From Spirochaetota bacterium (GTDB lineage: Bacteria > Spirochaetota > UBA4802 > UB4802): a stretch of DNA of 44,030 nucleotides. The notes under the pieces were generated by a model. The model was not told the origin of the DNA, did not search any database, and saw only the letters and a list, made by a program, of their open reading frames with translations. The stretch lies in contig JBFLZD010000031.1 of the NCBI GenBank assembly GCA_040756435.1, positions 1-44,030 on the forward strand. Reading direction: 5' to 3'. Shown here in pieces: positions 16,024 to 23,973 of the stretch (its first letter is position 1; every line of letters starts with the position of its first letter). A program made the position numbers and the translations under genes.

Positions 16024-17832
16024 ATGGCAAGCTTAGATGCGGTTGTTAAACAGGTTGTTTCAAAGTACAAAAACGACAAGACCCGTTTAATGGACATCAT
16101 CACAGATGTGCAGTCCGAATTAGGGTGTGTGTCGGATGAGGCTGTTAGTCAGATTGCTAAGCTACTTGATTGTTCAAAGGTTGATGTTGAAGGAGTGATA
16201 ACATTTTACCACTTCTTTACAAAAACCCCAAGAGGCAAGTACACAGTATATCTGAATAACAGTGCGGTTGCTAATATGAAAGGCCGAGCTGCAATTGCAA
16301 AAGCATTTGAAGATGCTGTTGGCTGCAGCTTTGGAAGAACAACTTCTGATGGCATTATTGGATTGTACGATACTTCTTGTATCGGAATGAACGATCAGGA
16401 GCCTGCTGCTATCATTAATGGTATTGTTTTTACAAACCTTACTCAGGATAAGGTAAAAGAGATAGTAGCCGGGATGAAAGCCGGAAAAGATGTGAAGGAT
16501 CTTGTAAAAGAGTACGGTGATGGTGCAAATCAGTCCGATTTGATCCGTGCAATGGTAAAGAATAATATTATGCGTAAAGGCCCGGTACTCTTTGCACCGT
16601 ATGATCAAGGTTCTGCAATTAAGGCTGCACTTTCTAAGAAACCGGAAGATGTCATTGAAGAAGTAAAAATTGCTAATCTGCGAGGAAGAGGCGGTGCGGG
16701 TTTCCCAACTGGTATGAAATGGGAATTTTGTAGAAAGGCTGAAGGTGCAAAGCATTATGTTATTTGCAACGCAGACGAAGGTGAACCGGGAACTTTCAAG
16801 GACCGCGTAATTTTAACCGAGTTGCCTCATATGTTATTTGAAGGCATGGCTATTGCAGGTTATGCCGTAGGGGCCAATGAAGGTATTATATACCTTAGAG
16901 CTGAATACCTGTATTTGAAGAAATACCTTGAAAAGGTACTGGAAGATTTACGTGCCAAAAATATTCTTGGCAAAAACATTGCAGGCAAAGGATTTGATTT
17001 TGATATCAGAATACAGATGGGTGCGGGAGCGTATGTATGCGGTGAGGAATCAGCACTCATTGAATCAGCAGAAGGCAAGCGTGGTGAACCACGTAATCGT
17101 CCACCATTTCCGGTACAAAAAGGTTACCTGGGTTATCCTACAACGGTAAATAATGTTGAAACATTGTGTTGTGCAGTTCGCATCATGTTAGAAGGCGGTG
17201 AATGGTTTGCCAAGATGGGTACTGCACAGTCTAAAGGAACAAAATTATTGAGTGTTTCTGGGGATTGTCAGAATCCAGGCATATACGAGGTTGAATTTGG
17301 CACAACTGTCAATACATTATTAGAAATGGTTGGTGGAAGAAATGCAAAGGCTGTTCAGGTTGGTGGTCCATCAGGTACATGCATTGGCAAGAAAGATTTT
17401 GGACGAAGAATCTGCTTTGATGATCTTGCTACTGGTGGTTCAATTATTATCATTGGCCCGGATCGCGATCTTTTTGAAATAGTCCATAATTTCATGGATT
17501 TCTTTGTGGAAGAATCCTGCGGCTGGTGTGTGCCCTGTAGAGCAGGTAATGTTATATTAAAGCAAAAATTAGAAAAGATAATGTCAGGGAAGGCATCCAC
17601 AAAAGATATTCAGGAACTTGAAGATTGGTGTAAGATAGTGAAAGCTACCAGCCGTTGCGGTTTGGGACAAACATCACCAAATCCAATATATACAACTATC
17701 CAGAATTTCAGAGAAATGTATGAAGCAAAAGTAAAGAAGGATACTGATTATGTATCTACATTCGATCTTTTAGCTGCTGTTGAAGAATCATGTAAAGCAG
17801 CAGGAAGAATTCCAAAGGTAGAGGAACACTAA
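16024..17832 (+). CDS. hoxF: NAD-reducing [NiFe] hydrogenase diaphorase subunit HoxF
   Basis: A 602-residue fusion of a NuoE-like N-terminal domain (about 1-165) and a NuoF-like domain. The NuoF part has NLRGRGGAGFPTG (FMN), ICNADEGEPGTF and MGAGAYVCGEES, and the [4Fe-4S] ligands ESCGWCVPC plus RCGLGQ. The NuoE-like domain keeps its fold signatures (FYHFF, GLYDTSCIGMNDQEPA) but has lost the first two cluster cysteines and one of the last pair, so it probably binds no [2Fe-2S]. This matches the soluble NAD-hydrogenase HoxF of Cupriavidus in both length and motif. It binds FMN and NAD(H) and forms the diaphorase with HoxU. First gene of hoxFUYHW. Confidence 0.94.
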   Translation: MASLDAVVKQVVSKYKNDKTRLMDIITDVQSELGCVSDEAVSQIAKLLDCSKVDVEGVITFYHFFTKTPRGKYTVYLNNSAVANMKGRAAIAKAFEDAVGCSFGRTTSDGIIGLYDTSCIGMNDQEPAAIINGIVFTNLTQDKVKEIVAGMKAGKDVKDLVKEYGDGANQSDLIRAMVKNNIMRKGPVLFAPYDQGSAIKAALSKKPEDVIEEVKIANLRGRGGAGFPTGMKWEFCRKAEGAKHYVICNADEGEPGTFKDRVILTELPHMLFEGMAIAGYAVGANEGIIYLRAEYLYLKKYLEKVLEDLRAKNILGKNIAGKGFDFDIRIQMGAGAYVCGEESALIESAEGKRGEPRNRPPFPVQKGYLGYPTTVNNVETLCCAVRIMLEGGEWFAKMGTAQSKGTKLLSVSGDCQNPGIYEVEFGTTVNTLLEMVGGRNAKAVQVGGPSGTCIGKKDFGRRICFDDLATGGSIIIIGPDRDLFEIVHNFMDFFVEESCGWCVPCRAGNVILKQKLEKIMSGKASTKDIQELEDWCKIVKATSRCGLGQTSPNPIYTTIQNFREMYEAKVKKDTDYVSTFDLLAAVEESCKAAGRIPKVEEH

Positions 17833-17833
17833 T

Positions 17834-18529
17834 ATGAGTACTATAAATTTTACAATAGACGGAAAATCATGTAAGGCTAAACCCGGCCAAACAATTGTTG
17901 AAGCAGCAAAGGATAATGGCATCTATATCCCAACATTATGCCATTTTGAAGGGTTGAAACCAGCTGGTACCTGCCGCATCTGTACGGTTAAAGTTGGTGG
18001 CAGGAATATGGCTGCATGTACAACACCGGTAACTGAAGGAATGGTAGTAGAAAACAAAACTGCTGATCTGGAAGATTATCGCAAAGCTATAATTGAAATG
18101 CTTTTTGTAGAAGGCAACCATATGTGCCCAACATGCGAAAAAAGCGGTAATTGCGAGTTACAGGCGTTAGGATACCGGTATTTGATGATGGCACCACGGT
18201 TTCCATTCCTTTTCCCCAAGCGAACACTTGATGCATCATTACCTAAGATTGTGATAGAACGAAATAGGTGTGTTCAGTGTTTACGTTGTGTGCGGGGTGT
18301 AACAACAGCTGATGGCAAGCGCATCTTTGGTGTTGTTAACAGGGGCGGCCATGTTGAAATTACGGTAGATAAGGATTTAACAGCAACCATGACCGATGAA
18401 ATGGCCCAGAAAGCAATGGATTTGTGCCCGGTTGGTGCTATATTGAAGAAAGAAGTTGGTTTTGCTATCCCAATTGGAAAGCGTAAATTTGATAGCAAGC
18501 CAATTGGCAGTGAAATTGAAAAAGCCTGA
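17834..18529 (+). CDS. hoxU: NAD-reducing [NiFe] hydrogenase diaphorase subunit HoxU
   Basis: A 231-residue electron-transfer subunit. Plant-type [2Fe-2S] ligands are C36, C47, C50 and C62. The H-x-C-x2-C-x5-C site is H96, C98, C101 and C107. A final [4Fe-4S] cluster uses C146, C149, C152 and C198 (LCPVGAIL). It is the short HoxU form, matching Cupriavidus-type soluble hydrogenase rather than the longer cyanobacterial HoxU. It begins one base after the hoxF stop, so translation is coupled. It bridges HoxF to the HoxYH hydrogenase module. Confidence 0.94.
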   Translation: MSTINFTIDGKSCKAKPGQTIVEAAKDNGIYIPTLCHFEGLKPAGTCRICTVKVGGRNMAACTTPVTEGMVVENKTADLEDYRKAIIEMLFVEGNHMCPTCEKSGNCELQALGYRYLMMAPRFPFLFPKRTLDASLPKIVIERNRCVQCLRCVRGVTTADGKRIFGVVNRGGHVEITVDKDLTATMTDEMAQKAMDLCPVGAILKKEVGFAIPIGKRKFDSKPIGSEIEKA

Positions 18530-18557
18530 TTTTAATGAAGATCTATGGAGGAATACA

Positions 18558-19097
18558 ATGAGTAAACCAGTTGTCGCAACTGCTTCACTGGCAGGATGTT
18601 TTGGATGCCATATGTCCATTCTGGACATTGATGATAGAATTTTAAAGTTAATTGAATTGGTTGAATTTAACAAGTCACCAATTGATGATATTAAAACGTT
18701 CACCAAACAGTGTGATATTGGATTAATAGAAGGCGGATGCTGTAATAGTGAAAATGTTGAAAACTTGAAGTTGTTCCGCAAAAACTGTAAAATACTTATA
18801 TCTGTTGGTGAATGCGCAATTATGGGTGGATTACCAGCAATGCGTAATGGTATCCCCGTAAAAGAATGCTTAGAAGAAGCATACTTGAAATGCCCAACAG
18901 TAGATGATAATATTATTCCCAATGATGATGAATTACCAATGATTTTGGACAGGGTATATCCATGTCATGAGATAGTTAAAATAGATTATTTTCTTCCCGG
19001 ATGTCCACCACGAGCAGATTTAATCTGGGAGGCATTGGTAGCACTTCTTACCGGTAAAGAGTTAGAATTACCGTACGAAGTTGTTAAGTTTGACTAA
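18558..19097 (+). CDS. hoxY: NAD-reducing [NiFe] hydrogenase small subunit HoxY
   Basis: Small subunit (179 residues) carrying the proximal [4Fe-4S] cluster next to the NiFe site. Ligand motifs are CFGCHMS (C14, C17), GECAIMGG (C86) and PGCPPRAD (C149). There is no Tat signal, as expected for a cytoplasmic group 3 enzyme. The frame is open back to 18456, overlapping hoxU, but the ATG at 18558 follows GGAGG and gives the canonical N-terminus, so I chose it. It is encoded between hoxU and hoxH, as in known hox operons. Confidence 0.93.
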   Translation: MSKPVVATASLAGCFGCHMSILDIDDRILKLIELVEFNKSPIDDIKTFTKQCDIGLIEGGCCNSENVENLKLFRKNCKILISVGECAIMGGLPAMRNGIPVKECLEEAYLKCPTVDDNIIPNDDELPMILDRVYPCHEIVKIDYFLPGCPPRADLIWEALVALLTGKELELPYEVVKFD

Positions 19098-19121
19098 TTT
19101 TGTTTTAGGAGATTGAAGCAT

Positions 19122-20570
19122 ATGGCTAGAAAAATAACGATAGAACCTGTAACAAGGGTTGAAGGTCATGGTAAAGTGACCATTCAGCTTGATCCTCAGA
19201 ACAATGTACTTGATTCACGTTTTCACATTGTTGAGTTTAGAGGATTTGAACGATTTGTTCAGGGCAGACCATACTGGGAAGCACCGGTTCTGGTGCAGCG
19301 CCTTTGTGGAATTTGCCCTGTTAGCCATCATTTAGCAGCAGCTAAAGCGATGGATGTTATTGTAGGTGTTGGCCCTGATGGATTAACACCCACTGCAGAA
19401 AAAATGCGTAGGCTCATGCATTATGGACAGATGTTCCAGTCCCATGCATTGCATTTCTTCCATTTAGTATCACCTGATTTATTGTTTGGAGTTGATGCAG
19501 ATCCGGCAATACGCAATGTCATTGGTGTTGCTATGAAGTTCCCTGATTTAGCAGTACAGGGTGTTATGATGCGTAAATTTGGCCAGGAGATAATCAGAGC
19601 AACAGCAGGTAAAAAGATACATGGTACCGGAGCAATACCTGGTGGCATTAACAAGAACTTAAGTGTTCAGGAAAGGGATGAGTTCCTCAAAGGTGCTGAT
19701 CCAATGAACATTAAAAAGATGATAGAATGGGCACAGGCAGCGCTAAATCTTTTTAAAGAATATCATAAGAAGAATAAAGATTTTATCGATGGCTTTGCAG
19801 CATTCCCATCAAATCATTTGAGCCTTGTTCGCAAAGACGGTGCACTGGATCTTTACCATGGAGTCCTGAGAGCAGTTGACGCTAATGGCAAGAAGATATT
19901 AAATGATGTTGATTATCAGGATTATCTCAGGTATGTAGGTGAGGAAGTCAGATCCTGGAGTTATATGAAGTTCCCATATCTCAAGTCATTGGGCAAAAAG
20001 GATGGATGGTACCGGGTAGGGCCGTTGGCACGACTCAATACTGCTGATTTTATCCCAACACCGCTGGCACAGAAAGAATTTGAAGAATTCAAAGCATATA
20101 CAAATGGCAAACCCAATAATATGTCAATGCATATGCACTGGGCACGTTTAATTGAATTATTGCACTCAGCAGAAATGATTGAGCAGCTTTTAAATGACCC
20201 TGATCTGCAGGGTGACAAGCTTGTTGCTAAGGGTACAAAGGTTAAAGAAGGTGTTGGATTAATTGAAGCACCACGAGGTACATTGTTCCATCACTATCGC
20301 ATAAATGATAATGACCAGATTGAAATGGCTAATCTTATTGTTTCCACTACCAATAATAATGAGCCAATGAACAGAGCAGTTAACTGGGTAGCGGTTAATC
20401 AGATCAGTGGCAAAAAGGAAATTACTGAAGGCATGCTCAATGCAGTTGAAGTTGCAATACGTGCCTATGACCCATGTTTAAGCTGTGCAACACATGCTAT
20501 TGGGAAGATGCCTCTGGAAGTTACATTGGTTGATGCTGAAGGCAATGTTGTAGATCAGAAAAGGAAGTAA
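19122..20570 (+). CDS. hoxH: NAD-reducing [NiFe] hydrogenase large subunit HoxH
   Basis: Catalytic subunit of 482 residues. The L1 motif is RLCGICPVSHH (C62, C65) and the L2 motif is DPCLSCATH (C452, C455, H458); these four cysteines bind the NiFe(CN)2CO centre. Twenty-four residues follow H458, so a C-terminal peptide should be removed by the endopeptidase encoded next. An AGGAGA ribosome site lies nine bases before the ATG at 19122; the frame's TTG at 19113 is too close to that site. Together with HoxF, HoxU and HoxY this indicates a group 3d bidirectional NAD(H)-linked hydrogenase. Nickel-site assembly would also need hyp genes, which are not in this window. Confidence 0.96.
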   Translation: MARKITIEPVTRVEGHGKVTIQLDPQNNVLDSRFHIVEFRGFERFVQGRPYWEAPVLVQRLCGICPVSHHLAAAKAMDVIVGVGPDGLTPTAEKMRRLMHYGQMFQSHALHFFHLVSPDLLFGVDADPAIRNVIGVAMKFPDLAVQGVMMRKFGQEIIRATAGKKIHGTGAIPGGINKNLSVQERDEFLKGADPMNIKKMIEWAQAALNLFKEYHKKNKDFIDGFAAFPSNHLSLVRKDGALDLYHGVLRAVDANGKKILNDVDYQDYLRYVGEEVRSWSYMKFPYLKSLGKKDGWYRVGPLARLNTADFIPTPLAQKEFEEFKAYTNGKPNNMSMHMHWARLIELLHSAEMIEQLLNDPDLQGDKLVAKGTKVKEGVGLIEAPRGTLFHHYRINDNDQIEMANLIVSTTNNNEPMNRAVNWVAVNQISGKKEITEGMLNAVEVAIRAYDPCLSCATHAIGKMPLEVTLVDAEGNVVDQKRK

Positions 20571-20572
20571 GC

Positions 20573-21055
20573 ATGCTGAATAATGTTAAGTGCCTGGTAT
20601 ATGGATATGGTAATCCTGGAAGACAGGATGATGGCCTGGGTGTGGAGCTGGCATTAAGGATTGAAAATGATGAACATTTGAGCAAGTATGTTGATGTGGA
20701 TTATAATTATCAACTCAACATTGAAGATGCATTAACCATTTCAGAATATGATCTGGTTATCTTTGCAGATGCGGCACTTAACATTGATAAATCGTATGAA
20801 TTAAATAAGATTCAGCCGGCACATACAATTACATTTACAACTCACGAATTGTCGGCTGAATCTATACTTGCACTTTGCCAGGATCTATATAATAAAAAAC
20901 CTGAATGCTATATGCTGGCAATCAGGGGCTATGAGTGGGAAATGGGGTTGCCTATGACCAGTAGGGCAAAGTGTAATTTAGATGATGCATATACATTTTT
21001 AACAGAATTCATTGAAAACCAATTTTCTCGCTGTATAGCGGGCAAAGGGATTTAA
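20573..21055 (+). CDS. hoxW: Hydrogenase maturation endopeptidase (HoxW-like, peptidase M52)
   Basis: A 160-residue nickel-dependent-specificity protease that clips the C-terminal tail of HoxH after nickel insertion. The family signature YGYGNPGRQDDGLG is near the N-terminus. By analogy with HybD-type proteases, metal-contact residues are D20, D66 (in FADAAL) and H91 (in THELSAES). It starts two bases after the hoxH stop. The 24-residue HoxH extension upstream is its expected substrate. Confidence 0.9.
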   Translation: MLNNVKCLVYGYGNPGRQDDGLGVELALRIENDEHLSKYVDVDYNYQLNIEDALTISEYDLVIFADAALNIDKSYELNKIQPAHTITFTTHELSAESILALCQDLYNKKPECYMLAIRGYEWEMGLPMTSRAKCNLDDAYTFLTEFIENQFSRCIAGKGI

Positions 21056-21082
21056 TTTTACTACTAACCAGGAGTGATAAGT

Positions 21083-21457
21083 ATGGCAAATAAGAAAATT
21101 ATCTTAGTAATTGATGATGACCCGGATATTTTAGATTCTATCAAAGCTATTCTTTCAGCAAATGGATTTGATGTAGTTACTGCAATGAGTGGAAAAGAAG
21201 GTATTGACGCTGTTGCAAGCAGCAAGCCAGATCTCATTTTATGTGATATGATGATGGAAAGAATAGATGCAGGTACAAAAGTTGCCCAGGAAATTAAGAA
21301 AAGCAACCCTTCAATACCAATTTATCTTTTAAGCAGCATTGGTACGGCAACTGCAACTAATATTGAAATCGATAAGTTAGGTTTTAATGGTGTTTTCCAG
21401 AAACCGGTTAATCCGGATAATCTGGTGTCAACAATAAAGAAAGCACTTAATATGTAG
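21083..21457 (+). CDS. Stand-alone CheY-like receiver protein closing the hox operon
   Basis: A 124-residue single receiver domain: D11/D12 pocket, phospho-acceptor D55, S84 and K107. The post-acceptor loop is DMMMERIDAG, the same MMExxDxG form as the receiver in the hydCBA operon. The two share about two-fifths of their residues, including SGKEGI and GFNG-x3-KP-x2-PD. The start is the ATG at 21083 after AGGAG; an in-frame GTG at 21074 overlaps that site. It lies 27 bp after hoxW and before a strong terminator, so it belongs to the hox transcript. No DNA-binding domain is present, so it probably acts by protein contact. Confidence 0.88.
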   Translation: MANKKIILVIDDDPDILDSIKAILSANGFDVVTAMSGKEGIDAVASSKPDLILCDMMMERIDAGTKVAQEIKKSNPSIPIYLLSSIGTATATNIEIDKLGFNGVFQKPVNPDNLVSTIKKALNM

Positions 21458-21560
21458 TAACTATCGCATAACATAGTGTTTAAAAATTATTTTTATTATG
21501 GTATTAAAAAAGCGGGTTATCATAAAACCCGCTTTTTTATTTTTATGTGCGATAGTTACT
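21456..21560. repeat. 12-bp inverted repeat flanking the hox terminator
   Basis: AGTAACTATCGC (21456-21467) and GCGATAGTTACT (21549-21560) are perfect reverse complements 81 bp apart. They straddle the terminator at 21505-21538. Both arms contain the octamer GCGATAGT that recurs throughout the window. The left arm overlaps the stop codon of the receiver gene. Confidence 0.85.
21505..21538. terminator. Rho-independent terminator at the end of the hox operon
   Basis: AAAAAAGCGGGTT (21505-21517) pairs perfectly with AACCCGCTTTTTT (21526-21538) around an eight-base loop. The A- and T-tracts make it able to work on both strands, serving hox on the plus strand and possibly pgk read-through on the minus strand. 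Confidence 0.93.
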
Positions 21561-21567
21561 GGTAATA

Positions 21568-21685
21568 GGCACCTCTAAAAACTACTTTCTTCTTAAAATT
21601 ATTCATGTAATAGAAAGTAGTTTTATCCTCTCTATTGTGCTTACAAGGGAACATCCTTAAAAAACAGTTTTTAAAAGTTCCCTTA
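21568..21685. repeat. 118-bp two-hairpin dispersed element, copy 1
   Basis: This element closely matches 38364-38480. Hairpin 1 has a basal stem TAGGCAC/GTGCTTA and an inner 13-bp stem AAAACTACTTTCT (21578-21590) with AGAAAGTAGTTTT (21612-21624). Hairpin 2 pairs AAGGGAAC (21645-21652) with GTTCCCTT (21677-21684). Between the two copies, paired positions change together (A-T to G-C in both stems of hairpin 1), which supports a conserved fold. The right edge overlaps the pgk stop codon on the minus strand. No protein is encoded. Confidence 0.85.
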
Positions 21686-22867
21686 TTTATCCAGAGCTTT
21701 AACGGCCGGTAAAAATTTGCCTTCCATAAGTTCTAAAAATGCACCACCTGCAGTGGAGATATATGTCATCTTGTCAGCATAACCTGAAGAATTAATTGCT
21801 GCACCAGTATCACCGCCCCCAATGACACTGGTACAACCTGACTCAGCAACTACTTTAGCAATTTCGCCAGTGCCTTCAGCAAATTCTTTTGTTTCAAAAG
21901 CACCTAACGGGCCGTTCCATATAACTGTTTTTGATTGTTTTATAATTTCTGAAAACTTTTTACGGGTAGCAGGGCCAATGTCAACACCTTCTTTGTTATC
22001 TGGAATACTGGTAATTGGAACGACTTCCTTGCCTTCCGGGCTGTCAAACTTGTTAGCTACAACAATGTCTTCTGGCAATAGTAAGTTGACATTATGCTTT
22101 TTTGCCAGTTCAATAATTTCTTTTGCTGTAGTAAGCTGGTCATCTTCAACAACAGATTTACCAATATTATATCCCAATGCCTTTAAAAAAGTATATGACA
22201 TCCCACCACCTATAAGAAGGTTGTCAACTTTAGGAATTATATTTTTTAGCACATCAATTTTTGTGGAAATTTTTACACCACCAATAATAGCTGTTACTGG
22301 TTTTTGTGGCTGTACTAACGCCTTTTTAAAATACTCAAGTTCATCTTTCATTAAAAAACCTGCAACACATTCTTTAACATAACGTGTAATAGCTTCGTTA
22401 GAAGCATGTCCACGGTGAGCTGTTGCAAATGCATCATTAACGTAAACATCTGCCAATGAACCTAATAATTTACCAAAATTTTCATCATTTTTTTCTTCTT
22501 CAGGGTAAAACCTTATATTTTCCAATAGTGCCACATCACCTGGTTTTAATTTGTTAATTTCATCCTGAATCCCCTGTGTAATAGGTTTATCTATAAATAC
22601 CACATCTTTTTTTAATAACTCTGAAAGTCGTTTTGCAACAGGCTTTAGTGACATTTCAGGTACTGGTTTTCCTTTTGGCCTTCCTAAGTGAGATACTAAG
22701 ATTACTGTTGCATTTTGCTTTAAACAGTATTCAATAGTTGGCAATGTTGAAGTAATTCTGGTATCGTCAGTAATATTCATATTTTTATCATACGGTACAT
22801 TGAAATCTACACGTATTAAAACCTTTTTATTGCTGACGTTGCTCTGATCCAGATATTTTATTGCCAT
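21683..22867 (-). CDS. pgk: Phosphoglycerate kinase
   Basis: Glycolytic enzyme transferring phosphate from 1,3-bisphosphoglycerate to ADP. The 394-residue length is typical. Signatures include IRVDFNVP near the N-terminus, VSHLGRPKG, the hinge region GGGMSYTFLKALG, and the nucleotide-binding GPLGAFE and GGGDTGAA near the C-terminus. The ATG follows GAGAGGTG. It is a single-gene unit convergent with the hox operon; its stop codon lies inside the structured repeat at 21568-21685. Confidence 0.96.
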   Translation of the reverse strand: MAIKYLDQSNVSNKKVLIRVDFNVPYDKNMNITDDTRITSTLPTIEYCLKQNATVILVSHLGRPKGKPVPEMSLKPVAKRLSELLKKDVVFIDKPITQGIQDEINKLKPGDVALLENIRFYPEEEKNDENFGKLLGSLADVYVNDAFATAHRGHASNEAITRYVKECVAGFLMKDELEYFKKALVQPQKPVTAIIGGVKISTKIDVLKNIIPKVDNLLIGGGMSYTFLKALGYNIGKSVVEDDQLTTAKEIIELAKKHNVNLLLPEDIVVANKFDSPEGKEVVPITSIPDNKEGVDIGPATRKKFSEIIKQSKTVIWNGPLGAFETKEFAEGTGEIAKVVAESGCTSVIGGGDTGAAINSSGYADKMTYISTAGGAFLELMEGKFLPAVKALDK

Positions 22868-22974
22868 AATTCACCTCTCAATTATGTTTTATTAAAAACT
22901 ATTACCATGAAACAAACATCAAGATATATATCAACGAAAACATAGCGTCATACATAAGCAAAATTGTCAAATAG

Positions 22975-23973
22975 TTATTGTGTAAGTTCTTTTCGCTTTT
23001 TTCGTATAACAATGAATTTTGAAATTATTATCGATAGTTCATATAAAAGCATCAAAGGTACCGCTACAAGAGTTAATGTCAATGGATCAGTTGTTGGTGT
23101 TATAACAGCAGCAAAAATCCATATCAGGACTATCGCATATTTTCTTTTGCTGATTAAAAATGATGGTGAAACTATACCAATGCGGGTTAGTATCATGATT
23201 ATAATGGGCATTTCAAATGTGATGCCGATAGCCACTGCAAATAAAATTGCAAAATTAAAGTATTTTGAAGCATTTATCATATTTTCCATGTCAGGAGGAG
23301 TGAAGCTAAGGAGCACTTTAATTGATAACGGCAATAAATAAAAATATGTAGCTCCTAGACCAGTGTAAAACAATATAACAGCTGCAATAATAGAATATAC
23401 TGCAAATTTTCGGTTATCAATATCTATGGCTGGTTTTATATATTGCCATAAATGATACACAAGTAAAGGCAAGCCTATAAGCAGTCCCATCACAAAAGAA
23501 GCCTTTATTCGCAACACAAACCCTTCTACCAGATTAAATATATTTAATTTAAAACCTGACTCTATGAATGGCTTGTTAATTGCATCCAGCAAAAAGTCAG
23601 AGAAATAAAATCCTAATACAGTTAATGCTATTACAGTAACCAACACAATGAGCAATCTTGAACGGAATTCATCCAGATGATCCACTATATTCATTGGTTT
23701 ATCCCCACGACGCAATGCATCGGGGTCTACTTCCACTTCCTCTGGTGAATCGTTATTTACATTTTCATCTGCTTCCTTTATTAAAGCTTCTATCAAATTT
23801 TTTTCTGGTTTCTTCTGGTCTTTATTTGTATGAGCAGCCTGTGCTTGTGTTTCCTGTCCAGAAGGTTTCTTTGCTCGTGATTTACTTTTGCTGGCTTTCA
23901 TTTCTTTTTTGGTTTTAGACTTTACTGTACTTTTTTTCTTCTTAGAATTTTTAGAATTTTGTTCTTTTGCCAA
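22975..23973 (-). CDS. tatC: Sec-independent protein translocase TatC with long charged N-terminal extension
   Basis: Core receptor of the twin-arginine export system, recognising RR signal peptides. The TatC core begins at about residue 93 with MNIVDHLDEFRSRLL and has six predicted membrane helices, including the LVYHLWQYIKP loop and the C-terminal TDPLTLTLVAVPLMLLYE helix. The first 90 residues are an extra region: a Lys/Ser-rich stretch (about 1-45) then an acidic one. Usual TatC proteins are about 240-260 residues; this one is 332. The start is a TTG preceded by TGGAG; no better ATG exists upstream. TatA/B are not in the window. Its presence fits the Tat signal on the periplasmic hydrogenase. 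Confidence 0.92.
   Translation of the reverse strand: MAKEQNSKNSKKKKSTVKSKTKKEMKASKSKSRAKKPSGQETQAQAAHTNKDQKKPEKNLIEALIKEADENVNNDSPEEVEVDPDALRRGDKPMNIVDHLDEFRSRLLIVLVTVIALTVLGFYFSDFLLDAINKPFIESGFKLNIFNLVEGFVLRIKASFVMGLLIGLPLLVYHLWQYIKPAIDIDNRKFAVYSIIAAVILFYTGLGATYFYLLPLSIKVLLSFTPPDMENMINASKYFNFAILFAVAIGITFEMPIIIMILTRIGIVSPSFLISKRKYAIVLIWIFAAVITPTTDPLTLTLVAVPLMLLYELSIIISKFIVIRKKRKELTQ

Noticed and set aside
16024-16530. NuoE-like domain of HoxF lacking three of four [2Fe-2S] cysteines, first read as a degenerate or novel feature.
   Set aside because: The 602-residue length and the GLYDTSCIGMNDQEPA segment match the Cupriavidus-type HoxF, in which this domain is also without the full cysteine set, so it is a family trait.
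18456-18557. Longer hoxY reading frame starting inside hoxU.
   Set aside because: The ATG at 18558 has a GGAGG site and gives the normal HoxY N-terminus; the upstream part is only an open frame.
22965-22970. Several TTGACA boxes upstream of genes (pgk, dxs, ahcY, the small membrane protein) considered as promoters.
   Set aside because: Matching -10 boxes lie at non-standard spacing (about 20-21 bases or more), and TATAAT-like words are common by chance in such AT-rich DNA, so most were not called.
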